Source of the DNA: Hyaloperonospora brassicae | Lineage: Eukaryota; Oomycota; Peronosporomycetes; Peronosporales; Peronosporaceae | Assembly (NCBI GenBank): GCA_947650285.1 | Contig: CANTFL010000873.1 | Location: 217,421 to 281,420 of the forward strand | Reading direction: 5' to 3' | Length of the DNA: 64,000 nt | In this document: piece after piece, positions 1 to 9,567 of the stretch | Position numbering within the stretch: position 1 is the stretch's first letter | How the letters are laid out: the number at the start of each line of letters is the position of its first letter | Program-made: the position numbers and the translations under genes | The notes under the pieces: generated by a model | Told to the model about the DNA's origin: nothing | The model's input: the letters and a program-made list of their open reading frames with translations, nothing else | Database searches by the model: none

Positions 1-157
1 AGCGAAATGGACGACCATTCGCCAGAAAGGGCAATGGGCGTGGGTCCAGCGCTGTTGCGAAGCCGCAACAGCGAGACGGACCATCAAAAAATGGTCGTAG
101 TCAGTAGGGGCGGAGCGCCCTACTGACCCAGCAACCTCAAGAGAATTTGCAAATCTC

Positions 158-1404
158 TTGACGAAAGTTGCTCCAAATACACAATCATTGTGTGTCTCTG
201 CACCTGGTGATGACGTTTCGCTCATCACCTTGAAGTTGGAAGCGACAAATGATTTGTCGCTTCGTGCCTTAGTAGACTGTGGGGCGTCGAACAACTTTGT
301 TCGTCGCCAGTCACTAGAGGTCGTAGGCTCAAGTTCGTTGAGCGCGACATTCCCCTCACGAGGATGACGGTGCGCCTTGCAACAGGCGCATCGATTACCG
401 TTGAGAAACGTGTAGTAGGAATACACTACACGTTAGAGGGCGAACAGTACGATGATGACTTCATCGTACTAGATCTGGATGACAAATTTGATGTCATCCT
501 GGGATTATCTTGGCTCAGAAGGTACGAGCCAAGGGTGAGCTGGCAGCATCGATCCGTGAAGATGCCTGCCGCTTGTTCATCAGATGGCCATCTGATGAAC
601 ATCTTGGAGCGTCCACAAGCGTGTGGATGTTCTGCGAGTGAGTGCGATGGCCTCACTTGCGGTACGGTCGTTAGCACGACTGCACAAGATCACAGTGTAG
701 TTGATCACTACACTGTGGAGCAAGCTCCTGGCGGCTGTACAGAAGTACAGGCGGCGCCGAAGGTCCACCACTCGAATAAGTCGAGTGGACCGGGACATGG
801 ATGCATGCCTAGCGGGCAGCATCTTAGAAGAAAGAAACCTGTTGCCTTCAAAGGGCAACATGGACATCCTAGGTCGACTGGAGAGTCGACCGTAGAGGAT
901 CGGTGCCTGAATGTTGTCGCACAGCCACAGTCGGAAGACGTCGAGGGAATAAGTCCCCACGTACTTAAGGAAGGAATTCCTCAAGAGTCGCTTGCTGAGG
1001 GATTAGGCCTTCAGCAACCTGTGGAAGCAAGTTCCCAGGAAGAAACCGAGACGTTGAACGTCTTGGTTAATGACGGATCAAGCGTAGGCGCTTATACGCT
1101 TGATCTGATTGTGCCTCCGAAGTTAACTTCGGAGATAACTCAGTTGCCAACGCTAGAACCGAAACGGTTCTTGCGTGATCTGCGTAGTGGCAAAGTCAAG
1201 CAGATCTGCATACTAGTCACAGAGGATGAGTATGTGACCGACATTCGGTCGGCTACAGTATTGGCTGAGAACGAACGGGTTCTCAGCAGCTCATCGATGG
1301 ACGAAAGTGTCCTCGATGAGAAGACTCGGATTGAGCGATACACGTCTCAATCCTGGGAGTCACTTCAGGCAAATCCTTTGTATAAGGATTTGATCGAATT
1401 CTAG
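158..1404 (+). pseudogene. Copy A retroviral-type aspartic protease region, split over two frames
   Basis: The first part (158-367) carries the DCGASNNF active-site motif (D-C-G in place of the usual D-S/T-G). The second part (364-1404) carries the DVILGLSWL motif that follows in gypsy proteases. The two parts overlap by ATGA at 364-367 and lie in different frames, so a frameshift is needed to make one protease. Residues about 100-340 of the second part form a Ser/Glu/Gln-rich linker before RT with no domain I recognise. The region ends at an in-frame TAG (1402-1404), where the continuing sequence reads EF*DVFPES; the related position in element D is EFQDV, so a CAG codon has probably become TAG. 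Copies B and C share both breaks. Confidence 0.85.
574..601. repeat. 28-nt perfect palindrome inside copy A
   Basis: Two 14-nt arms with no loop: 574-587 pairs fully with 588-601 around a GGCC centre. The same site is present in copies B and C. It is the longest perfect member seen among the many short inverted repeats of this family. Confidence 0.95.
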
Positions 1405-1407
1405 GAT

Positions 1408-2908
1408 GTGTTCCCTGAATCCGTACCTTGCGAGTTGCCTAAAGACAAAGGCACTCGACACGAGATCGAGCTCAAACCGGGCTCGAAGTACTGTGTCATG
1501 AAGCAGTGGCCACTGCCTCGTGAACAAGTACTAGCGATCGACAAGTTCTTTGCCGATCGCTTAGCATCGGGCCATGTGAGGAAATCAACATCCCCTCACA
1601 GCTCTCCGACCTTCTGTGTGCGAAAGGCCACAGGAGGGTGGCGGATAGTGCACGCATTCAACAAATTGAATGCTGCAACGATACCGGCTCCGACGCCAAT
1701 ACCAAGGAAGGACGTAATCATAGATGGTATGTCAAAGAGTACCATCTTTTCGTCCATGGATCTGATGGACGGATTCTATCAGATTCTCATGCGTGAACGG
1801 GACGTCCCGTTCACAAAAGTGAGTACCTCCAGCGGGATGCTGTGGGGGTGGTTAGTTATGCCACAGGGGCTGAGTAATGCCCCTGCAACATTCAAACGAT
1901 GCGTTACAAATCTGTTGAGACCGGTGCGAGACTTCGCACCGAGTTACTTCGACGATGTGTTCGTCCATAGCCGGGCTATGGACGGAAAGACGGACGTTGA
2001 AGTTCACAGAACTCACGTTCGTCAGGTTCTTCAACTTATGCGCAAGTATAAGTTGTACGCCAACCTCAAGAAGTGTATATTCGTGGCTAGCGAAATACCA
2101 CTTCTTGGGTGCATCGTGGGTAAACACGGCGTACGCCCTGATCCCGAAAAGATCAAGGCGATCACCGACTGGCCAGTGCCAGTCGATGTCAAGGGACTAA
2201 GGAAGTTCCTTGGCTTAGCGGCGTACTTGCACAAGTACTCGCGCAACGACGCCGAAATGACTGTTCATCTTTCTTGCTTGCTCAAGAAAAATGTCAAGTG
2301 GTCATGGAACGCTGAGTGCCAGCGTTCCTTTGAGAGTATCAAGCAAAGCTTGATGCAATCGCCGATCTTGGCGATTGCAGATCAGGACAGACCATTTCAT
2401 GTGGTCTGTGACGCCAGCGATTTCGCAATCGGCTGTGCGTTAATGCAGTTCGATGCAGATGGCGCGGAGCGCGTCATCTGTTATCAGTCGCGTCAGCTGC
2501 AAGCAGCTGAGCGTAATTACCCGGTGCATGACAAGGAACTCCTTGCCATGAAATACGCACTGGCTAAGTTTCGCGTCTATCTCTTGGGAGATAGACCGTT
2601 CATCGTCTACACGGACCATGCATCATTACGCACGGCCGTAAACAGCCCACACCTCTCGCAAAGAATGGCGAGGTGGCTGTCTTTCTTCGCGGAGTATAAC
2701 ATCTCCGTGGAGTATAAACCAGGCGACTTAATGTCGTCGCTGATGCGCTCTCGCGCCGGCCCGATTTCGAGCCGGACGCACAAATAAACAGTGAGGATAA
2801 GCCCACTGTTGCGACACTGTCAGTCAGTGTCCCGTCATCAAGTTTACTCGACGACGTACGAAAGGCATACGCGGAAGATAAGGATCTTCTGCGATTGATG
2901 GATCATCT
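1408..2908 (+). pseudogene. Copy A reverse transcriptase and RNase H
   Basis: RT catalytic motif YFDDVFVHS, preceded by MDGFYQI and MPQGLSNAPATF, then RNase H motifs [10 protein letters not shown] and YTDHASL. The open frame in the stretch 1408-2787 continues the protease frame after TAG 1402-1404; its first codon is GTG, not ATG, so there is no independent start. Near 2723 the frame is lost by one missing base: the text reads CCAGGCGACTT, whereas diverged copy E keeps an extra A (CAGGACGACT) and so stays in frame through the LNVVAD motif. B and C share this deletion. Copy A has in addition TAA at 2785-2787 where B and C have TCA. Confidence 0.88.
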
Positions 2909-4018
2909 GTGAATCCATCCAGTAAATCCATGAGGGATTTACCGGCTTTGTACCGATCCCCATCGGATCGGTATAGTACACGCAACGGATTGCTGTACTA
3001 TACAGCTGTTGCCGACGACACGCCTCGTGTCGTCGTACCCGCTCATCATGATTTGCGTTTACGCATCATGTATGAGTGCCACGATGCCCCAACAGGCGGC
3101 CATCGTGGTAGAGAAAAGACTTACCTCACGGTAAGTCGTGACTTTTACTGGCCACGCCAGTATCAGTTTGTTCGGAAGTACATACGTGCTTGCGAGGTTT
3201 GTCAACGGGTGAAGCCTAGTCCTTCATCCCGTGCACCGTTGCAGCCTCTGCCTGTTCCGACAGAGTGCTGGCAGTCCGTTTCACTGGACTTCGTCTTCGG
3301 GTTTCCCGAAGACGCTCACAAGAATAATGGTATTCTTGTGTTCGTTGACCGATTCAGCAAGATGGTCCATCTTGCTGCTGTCCCTGAGTCGATCAAGGCT
3401 CAAGGTTGTGCTCGTTTCTTTCTAGACACGGTCTTTAGACTCCACGGGTTACCCCGTGAACTCGTATCCGACCGTGACCCTCGGTTCACGGCGGCATTTT
3501 GGCAAACCGTGTTCCGTACTCTCGGAACACGATTGAAGATGTCCACTTCTGACCATCCCGAAACAGATGGTCAGACGGAACGTGCGAAACGTGTCCTCGA
3601 AGAGATCCTTCGAGGATATGTCCACTCGTTTCCGAGTTGGAGCGAATTCCTACCCATGGTGGTATTCGCCATCAATAATTCGGTGCATGCTTCCACAAAG
3701 CACACACCGTTTTACGTGAATGGCTTACGCCATCCACGTGTGCCCGCCCTTCTAGAGTGTGACTCTTGGATAAGGGGGGAGGGACTCGCTCGAGCAAAAA
3801 CCGTTTTGGCTCTTGCTCGTCACGTGTCGACGCTAACTTCGTCACGTATGATGCCGATGTCGATCAAGTCGACATCGATGAAGAAGATCACCTCAATAAT
3901 AGCGATGACGCTACTATTGATTCGGATGATGATGACGATGCTAGTATATTCAGCATCGTCAACGATTATTCTAGCGAGGAAGAAGACAACATCGCTGAAG
4001 AAGAGAGCAATCTCTTAG
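2909..4018 (+). pseudogene. Copy A integrase
   Basis: Zinc-binding HHCC domain (H..GGHRGREKTY..CEVCQR) followed by the DDE core: LDFVFGFP with the first Asp, LVSDRDPRF with the second, and DGQTERAKRVLEE with the Glu. Unlike B and C, copy A keeps CAG in the codon after ECW, where B and C have TAG. The frame starts after a 1-bp loss at about 2910 (TCTGTGAATC against TCTGGTGCATC in C). From about 3830 onward the true protein continues in the frame of the chromodomain ORF, so residues after that point in this frame are not meaningful. Confidence 0.85.
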
Positions 4019-4998
4019 CAGTGCGCACGAAGCGCACTGAAAGACAAAACAACGAGTCAGCAGAGGACTTCCTGCGGACTCGAGAAGCGGTAGTCCGTTT
4101 CGTTCAGGACTCCATCGCAAATGCATTGGACCGTCAGAAACGGAACGCAGACAAGAATGGAAGAGCAAATATTCTTTCATTTAAGGTTAACGACCTAGTA
4201 CTACTGTCTACGGTAAACTTACCTGGACATGCAGTCACTAGTGTCGGCAGTAGTAAACTACTGCTGAAGTACATTGGACCATTTCGAGTGTTGCATCGAA
4301 AGGGCAATGCATACACGATCGAATTGCCACGTAAGATGCGCACGCATCCTACGTTTTACGTGGGGAGGCTCAGGTCGTACTGTCAGTACGAGCCTTCTTC
4401 TTCCGATGAAGATAGCCCCCACGTTCAAGAACATCCATCAAGTTCTTGCGTTCGCACTCCAGACGATCCGTCTGGTCGCGCAGATATGATACATCGGAAC
4501 TCAACCGAGATATCTCCCCGCGAGCTGTCGCCAGCTCGCCGAATAGGGAGCGGACATCCCGCTCGACCTGAAGCTGCGCTGTGGCATAATCGGCGCGATC
4601 CCTCGCCCGATCAGCCTCGTGACCATTGCGGTTCTTCCGCACGGTATCGATCAAAGCGTAGCGCCGGTCGCGCTCGTGCTTCAAGTCATCGCGCAATTCA
4701 TCGATTGCGCGATCCATCTCGTAAGGGTCGAGATGGTGAACCGAATCGTCTGGAGGAGGTCTTTCCTCCTCCACCACATCCTTTGGTGGGAGCTCACGGT
4801 GGTCAACGCTTTCTAGTGGAGCGTATCTTGAATCACCGTGACGATTCAGGATCAAGGACGAGCTACCTCGTCCAGTGGCGGGGGTGTCCACCCTCTTGGA
4901 ACATCTGGGAGCCCCGCTCTCAGCTGTTGATGGATGTTCAAGGTCTCGTCCGCCAGTATGACGAGACCCATCCGATGAGTCCTGTGGCCCATCGGTAA
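3766..4998 (+). CDS. Copy A integrase C-terminal part plus chromodomain ORF (410 codons)
   Basis: Real coding begins near 3840, where the integrase continues in this frame. In order: a very acidic segment (about residues 25-80, with runs of D and E), an integrase C-terminal stretch with [20 protein letters not shown], a long low-complexity stretch, and a chromodomain (FLVERIL...YLVQWRG...W..WEP) ending in VRQYDETH. Chromodomains of this class are thought to steer integration to marked chromatin. The last 629 bp are also coded on the opposite strand (4370-5977). The frame is open in all three family 1 copies A, B and C. An independent start codon is unlikely; in a working element it would be part of Pol. 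Confidence 0.8.
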   Translation: MDKGGGTRSSKNRFGSCSSRVDANFVTYDADVDQVDIDEEDHLNNSDDATIDSDDDDDASIFSIVNDYSSEEEDNIAEEESNLLAVRTKRTERQNNESAEDFLRTREAVVRFVQDSIANALDRQKRNADKNGRANILSFKVNDLVLLSTVNLPGHAVTSVGSSKLLLKYIGPFRVLHRKGNAYTIELPRKMRTHPTFYVGRLRSYCQYEPSSSDEDSPHVQEHPSSSCVRTPDDPSGRADMIHRNSTEISPRELSPARRIGSGHPARPEAALWHNRRDPSPDQPRDHCGSSARYRSKRSAGRARASSHRAIHRLRDPSRKGRDGEPNRLEEVFPPPPHPLVGAHGGQRFLVERILNHRDDSGSRTSYLVQWRGCPPSWNIWEPRSQLLMDVQGLVRQYDETHPMSPVAHR

Positions 4999-5977
4999 AC
5001 ACGCGCCCTAGGCGCTTGTAGACGGATTGCAAGTTTGCAATCGCGTCACGCATCTCAGCCGAGATGTGTGCCCTTCCCCAGGGCGAATCTAGGGAATACA
5101 CATCCCTATGTGCACGCTGCGAGTTGTCAACACAACTCGCACAAGGGTCTCCCCATGTGAGGCAAGGAATGCCTGCCTCACTCGATAAACAATGCAATCG
5201 GTACCTTGCACCGATTGGCGTTCGCTTTTCGAACCTGAGGCGTGTCGCCCCAAGTGTCTTGAGCCACACTTCTCGTCCAAAATTCTTTACGTTTTGGACG
5301 AACGCGTTCCACGCAGCCAAAAGCGATGCTTCGTCACGCTTCTGGTTGCTGTTGTACCATCGATGTCTAAGGAAGACATCGAGATAAAAGTCTTCTTCAG
5401 CGCGAAAGTTCTTCGCGCTGGAGCTCAAGCCGTGAAGCTCAGTTGCATCGAATAAGGGTATTCGATGGTGTTGGCCTGTCTCGTGAGACAGGCTATTGAT
5501 GAGCCGTTCGGGCAAACGCCACGGCTTCAGCTCATCACGCTTCACAGTGGTACCTCTGTCGGTACCACGGCTCCCAGATTGACGACGGCTCACGCCATCG
5601 TCCTCACGCTCGTGCGAAGACTCACGAGCCGGCGGTGGTAAGGAATAATATTCCTCACCGCCCTGATCATCGTCATCACTGTCAAACAGAATGTGATGCA
5701 AATCACGAGTCCGTTCGTTCGGCAGTAGCCTTGGCGAATACTGAGGCGTCGCCGGTGAGCGAGACGCCTCTGGCGCATTGCCCGAGTCAGACGTGTCTGA
5801 CTCGCCAGAGTAGATGACCTCAACGTCGGGGTCATCATGCGCACGCGGTGTGGTACCGCGTGAACCTGCAGCACCTGTTGCTGCAGGCGGAGAAGGAGCA
5901 GCAGACGACGAATCGTCTGTCGCAGAAGCTGACACAGCACCGGGCTGTGTAGGTCTTGAGTCACCTCGCATAGACAT
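4370..5977 (-). CDS. Antisense ORF of family 1, copy A (535 aa), product unknown
   Basis: Opens with ATG about 130 nt inside the 3' LTR and runs against pol. The N-terminal ~135 residues are rich in Ser, Pro, Asp and Glu and contain [11 protein letters not shown] more ordered middle (about 150-310) contains [36 protein letters not shown] and a cysteine group [12 protein letters not shown] linker (about 320-400) is followed by a charged heptad-like coiled-coil stretch (about 410-525) and a basic end with RKKKAR, a possible nuclear signal. It resembles no family I know. The last 210 codons overlap the chromodomain ORF. It is intact in A, B and C while pol is broken, which makes it the best preserved long ORF of the element. 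Confidence 0.75.
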   Translation of the reverse strand: MSMRGDSRPTQPGAVSASATDDSSSAAPSPPAATGAAGSRGTTPRAHDDPDVEVIYSGESDTSDSGNAPEASRSPATPQYSPRLLPNERTRDLHHILFDSDDDDQGGEEYYSLPPPARESSHEREDDGVSRRQSGSRGTDRGTTVKRDELKPWRLPERLINSLSHETGQHHRIPLFDATELHGLSSSAKNFRAEEDFYLDVFLRHRWYNSNQKRDEASLLAAWNAFVQNVKNFGREVWLKTLGATRLRFEKRTPIGARYRLHCLSSEAGIPCLTWGDPCASCVDNSQRAHRDVYSLDSPWGRAHISAEMRDAIANLQSVYKRLGRVFTDGPQDSSDGSRHTGGRDLEHPSTAESGAPRCSKRVDTPATGRGSSSLILNRHGDSRYAPLESVDHRELPPKDVVEEERPPPDDSVHHLDPYEMDRAIDELRDDLKHERDRRYALIDTVRKNRNGHEADRARDRADYATAQLQVERDVRSLFGELATARGEISRLSSDVSYLRDQTDRLECERKNLMDVLERGGYLHRKKKARTDSTT

Positions 5978-6106
5978 GTTAACTATGCGAGGTCAAGCGG
6001 AAAGTGAATGGAACGGACCCAACAAGTGCTCCCTGTCCCAATGGTGGCCAACGGGTGGCCGCCATATTTTCGATAGTCACACGGTGACTATCAGTTAGGG
6101 GGGTGA

Positions 6107-6495
6107 TGTAACGGGCAGCCCGTCACATGAAATTGTCACTTTAAGGAAAGTGACAATAAAGAATATGAAGTTGGATATTCTTTGAACAATATCACCAAAG
6201 TGGTGATATTGAAGAATCGACCAAAGGGTCTGATCATTGGTTGATATCGTGATGATATCAACCCACCAATCGCCGCAAGACGCGCGCAATGAGTGGTGAC
6301 GAGACGTCACCATACATCCAGTTATATTAGTATAGTTGAACTAATTCAAACGAAGAGACAGTAGTTTAAAGACTTAATTATATTAATATAACAGTTCTAC
6401 TTTTACCCTACCTACGCTTCCTCGCTTGCCACGTGTACGTCTGTCGGGGCACCGATACCCTTGCGTGAACTTACGCAAGGGTGTGCCCCGTTACA
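6107..6495 (+). repeat. 3' LTR of copy A (389 bp)
   Basis: Starts TGTAACGGG and ends CCCGTTACA, so the LTR ends are inverted repeats of each other. A purine tract TTAGGGGGGTGA sits directly upstream (6095-6106) and fits a polypurine tract. The LTR holds several perfect short palindromes, for example around 6182-6212 (ATATCACC/GGTGATAT) and around 6240-6261 (GTTGATATC/GATATCAAC). Confidence 0.93.
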
Positions 6496-8548
6496 TCGCT
6501 GACCTATTTATATCAAATGGTAGAAGGACTGTTATAATCCACGCCACGCATTATATGGACCTCACAATCTGAGTAGTGCACTAGATTATAAACGTCTTGG
6601 TCAACGCATCACACATCCCTAAAGCGGAAACACGAATTGACATATTATAGTGCGTGCGACAAGGCAGAACGGAAGGGAAATTGAGTCCACACGCTTTACA
6701 AGCACCGATGGGCTGTACGATGTGCTGAGTTACCATCGGCGACGACATTATAGCGTGCTCATTTAAATTTGCACAGCGGCCCAAAAATAAGCCTGAGGCA
6801 ACAAAGTGACGTGCGCTTTTCGTCCAAGTTTGGACCTTTTTTGCCTTTTCTCTGCGGTAGGATAGCAAAGGGCGCACATCTTCATAATGTCGAATAGTAA
6901 AACTTGGTTAATTGGAAGGCTAATCTGCACTAATTAGGCTTTCAAAACCAATGAAGCAGATCTGCCGAGTACATAAAAAGCTGACCAACATGTCAAGGCC
7001 CTGGACGAATCAACGCTGCACCGTCGAGAAGCAAATTGCGTGGTATACACAAGTATAATTTTACTACAGCATCCGACCGAGGCAATTGCCAATCTGCCAC
7101 GATAAGCGATCATGAGTGATTATATTCGGCATACGACTGGAAAGCAGCTTGCCTGATGATAATCCTCACTCCTCTGTCCAGACAAGTGTTTACCGAAGTC
7201 TAGTTATGCCGGATGAGCTGAAAACAAGTTTGCCACGATATATGATTTCGCAAGCGACAGTGGATATAGCAACGTTACGCCACGGATATGTACTTCAGCG
7301 ATAGTATAGCAATACCTTCCGAATATCCCTTGCAGTCAAACACTCTTCGAAAAACGTATGTAGTTAGCATACAAAGTAGAAGACAGTCGTAGGCTACTCA
7401 GCCAACGTAAGCTGTCGCTGTCAATTGCCTTGCAACAATAAAAAAAGCTCACCTCAAGCAGCACCTAGCGATAGCAAAGTCGCACAGGCTCAATTCACAG
7501 CACGTCAACTTTGACACGCTAGTACATCTTACATGCATTAGCCTCAGCCGTGTTGCACCCTTGTTCACACAACGTTCGTTGTGTGTATAATAATCTGTTC
7601 GGCATAGCAGCGCCTGTGTACTCAATCTCACAGCATTTTGTACCTTCGAAGAAAGACTGAACTCGTCTTCAGCGGTGGGGTAATCACTATAGCGCTTCCA
7701 TGTGGCTAGAGCGAAACGCACATGGTTTGCTACTTTAAGCGAAATACTATGGTGCCTGTAAAGTTGAACACGCGACACGCTGCTGGAATGAATGGGGTGT
7801 GGTCCGCATGTCTGCCATATTCTGCCAGTTCTACTTACATTACCTGCGGTAGCGCCTGGCAGACGAAGCAGTGGTCAACGTCACCCAGTAAATATGATGG
7901 GAAGATGACACTTTGTCACACGGCCATGCGACTACAGTAGACCCCTCTCAGCTTTCACAATTGGGCGGATGAAAATATGAGGTAGTAGAAGATATTAGGT
8001 AGGAGGGGCTGTGTAGTCACGTGATCTACCTCTCTTGCCCAACGTCAGCCAATGACTTTCATTAACTGCAAGGGGTAATTAGCTAAAAAGGGATTAGCTA
8101 AGAGGGGTACCACTGAATTTCGATTTGATTACAGGCAGACGGACCAGATCTTTCCAGTGATTGGGAGAATACGTGGTACTTGTTAATCACAAGTTCAACC
8201 TTTGGAGTAGAAACGCACGTGATCTGTGCAGAAGTGCAGTGCAGGACACAAGGTCGGGATGCTCGGTCAAAAAGGATGTAATGGGTGACTCACTACAGTT
8301 TGCTATTGGAGGAAATCGCCGCGTATCATGTCTCGAATAGCCAGATGGTGATTCCCGCAAGCTTCGATTGAAGGAAGGACGTTTACGTACATGCATACGC
8401 AAGCGTCCTTCCTCATGTGTATGACTTAAAGTTACTATTCGTATCCCCATCGCGTCGCGACGCTATTCGACTGTTCTCCTGTCGGTTCTCGCCGTAGCAT
8501 CCGGAACGGATGTGAAGATCGGTTGCGGTCTGACACTGCATGTATGCC
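6496..8548. other. Gene-poor stretch between copy A and the effector gene
   Basis: Only short unsupported ORFs; no protein motif, RNA gene or intact repeat was recognised. A short stretch near 6924-6950 (AATCTGCACTAATTAGGCTT...) has a near match at 31138-31162, which hints at an old dispersed repeat or a shared promoter remnant. Confidence 0.6.
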
Positions 8549-8562
8549 TCACTTTGCAATCT
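8549..8562 (+). promoter_or_regulatory. Oomycete Inr-like core promoter of the effector gene
   Basis: TCACTTTGCAATCT matches the oomycete initiator consensus TCAYTYYNCAWTTT at 13 of 14 places. It lies 24 nt upstream of the ATG at 8587 and downstream of the in-frame ATG at 8512, so it also decides the start codon. Confidence 0.6.
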
Positions 8563-8586
8563 GCTGTCGGCCAACTCGGCATCAAA

Positions 8587-9567
8587 ATGCGCGGCCTTGT
8601 TATCACTGTCATCGCTGGCACCTATTTCTTCGCACATGCCACGTCACTGGATGACACTGACCAAGCAATCACTGCTTTTAACATGAGCGCTTCACTGCAT
8701 CTTGGCGAGCTCGCGCACAATCAGTTGGGACGTTTACAGCCCTACGGCTCGGCTGTGAATGTCAGTACGAACGTCTCGACGTACGCGTCCGGAGAGAGAT
8801 TGTTCGACCATATAGACCAGACGAACGAAGAGCGACTGGAGCTCCCGTGGCATTCGATGCCAAGTTGGATTATTGAGTGTGGTATGAGGATTTGGCTTCG
8901 TTTTAAAACAAGTCCTAGTGTCGCTTTCGAGCGCCTCGGCCTCGCGGAAAGACGGATCAAGCCTCGGATCTTCGCCTTCTGGATGAAGTATTTTGCCTGG
9001 TATGAACGTCTGGACTCTACGTTCGACTATCCAATGGCAGCGGACATGCTGGTGCGTAGTGGCGGAAACATAGATGAGGTGGTGGCGATACTCATGTCGT
9101 TTTTCCAAGACGGTCGCATCAAAGAAAAGGCCAAACTATTGCACAACGCGTTGGCCAAACGTCTCGAAGCCGCTACGGACGACGTTATGCAGAATGCGTG
9201 GCAAAGGTCCAAATCAAGCCCTCGGGTTGTATTTCAGATTCTCGGATTGGATCGTGCAAACGCGCTTACTGAAAAGCAGGGGTCTGTAATTCAGTGGCTC
9301 AAGTACACTGAGATGTTGAGTAGATTGGATGATCCGCTCAAAATGTCAGATGAGCATGTGGCGCAGATGTTGATTGCAAAGGGAAAACCGAGTCCTCAAG
9401 GCATCCCCGAACTCATCAGCGCGGTTGACCAACTAGCTCGCCTCCGCTACCTCGTTGGACCGCTTCAAACTGCTAGCTACACTCGCACGAAGACATATGC
9501 AGACCACATTGAGGCTGCGCAGCGTATACTTGAAAGATTTCAAGAAACCGGTCAGTTGCGAGGATAA
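8587..9567 (+). CDS. Secreted RXLR-like effector candidate with LWY-type repeats (326 aa)
   Basis: The start at 8587 is chosen over 8512 because it gives a typical signal peptide (residues 1-18, hydrophobic core LVITVIAGTYFF, AHA before the likely cut) and follows the Inr-like element. Residues 69-72 read GERL, in the place of RXLR, and residues 81-83 are EER. The rest is helical and holds two related units of about 100 residues: W103..SPSVAFERLGL..WMKYFAWYERLD and W205..SPRVVFQILGL..WLKYTEMLSRLD, the spacing and pattern of WY/LWY modules of oomycete effectors. In that family such proteins are secreted and act inside plant cells; the target here is unknown. The gene is intact, intronless and lies alone between retrotransposons, a usual setting for effector genes. 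The canonical RXLR is missing, so the translocation class is uncertain. Confidence 0.8.
   Translation: MRGLVITVIAGTYFFAHATSLDDTDQAITAFNMSASLHLGELAHNQLGRLQPYGSAVNVSTNVSTYASGERLFDHIDQTNEERLELPWHSMPSWIIECGMRIWLRFKTSPSVAFERLGLAERRIKPRIFAFWMKYFAWYERLDSTFDYPMAADMLVRSGGNIDEVVAILMSFFQDGRIKEKAKLLHNALAKRLEAATDDVMQNAWQRSKSSPRVVFQILGLDRANALTEKQGSVIQWLKYTEMLSRLDDPLKMSDEHVAQMLIAKGKPSPQGIPELISAVDQLARLRYLVGPLQTASYTRTKTYADHIEAAQRILERFQETGQLRG

Larger units (their letters stand above)
1..6495 (+). mobile_element. Ty3/gypsy chromodomain retrotransposon, family 1, copy A (5' truncated by window)
   Basis: Order on the + strand is end of gag, protease, RT-RNase H, integrase, chromodomain, then a long opposite-strand ORF and a 3' LTR. 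Position 1 aligns with position 23141 of complete copy C, so about 1.5 kb of the 5' end (5' LTR and most of gag) lies outside the window. The protein order PR-RT-RNH-IN with a C-terminal chromodomain is that of the Ty3/gypsy chromovirus group. The sense frame is interrupted several times, mostly at the same places as in copies B and C. The 5 bp after the LTR, TCGCT, would be one half of the target duplication, but the other half is not visible. Confidence 0.95.

Noticed and set aside
8512..8586. Upstream ATG at 8512 as start of the effector
   Set aside because: It would put 25 residues with no signal-peptide shape before the hydrophobic one and lies upstream of the Inr-like site at 8549; 8587 gives a normal signal peptide.
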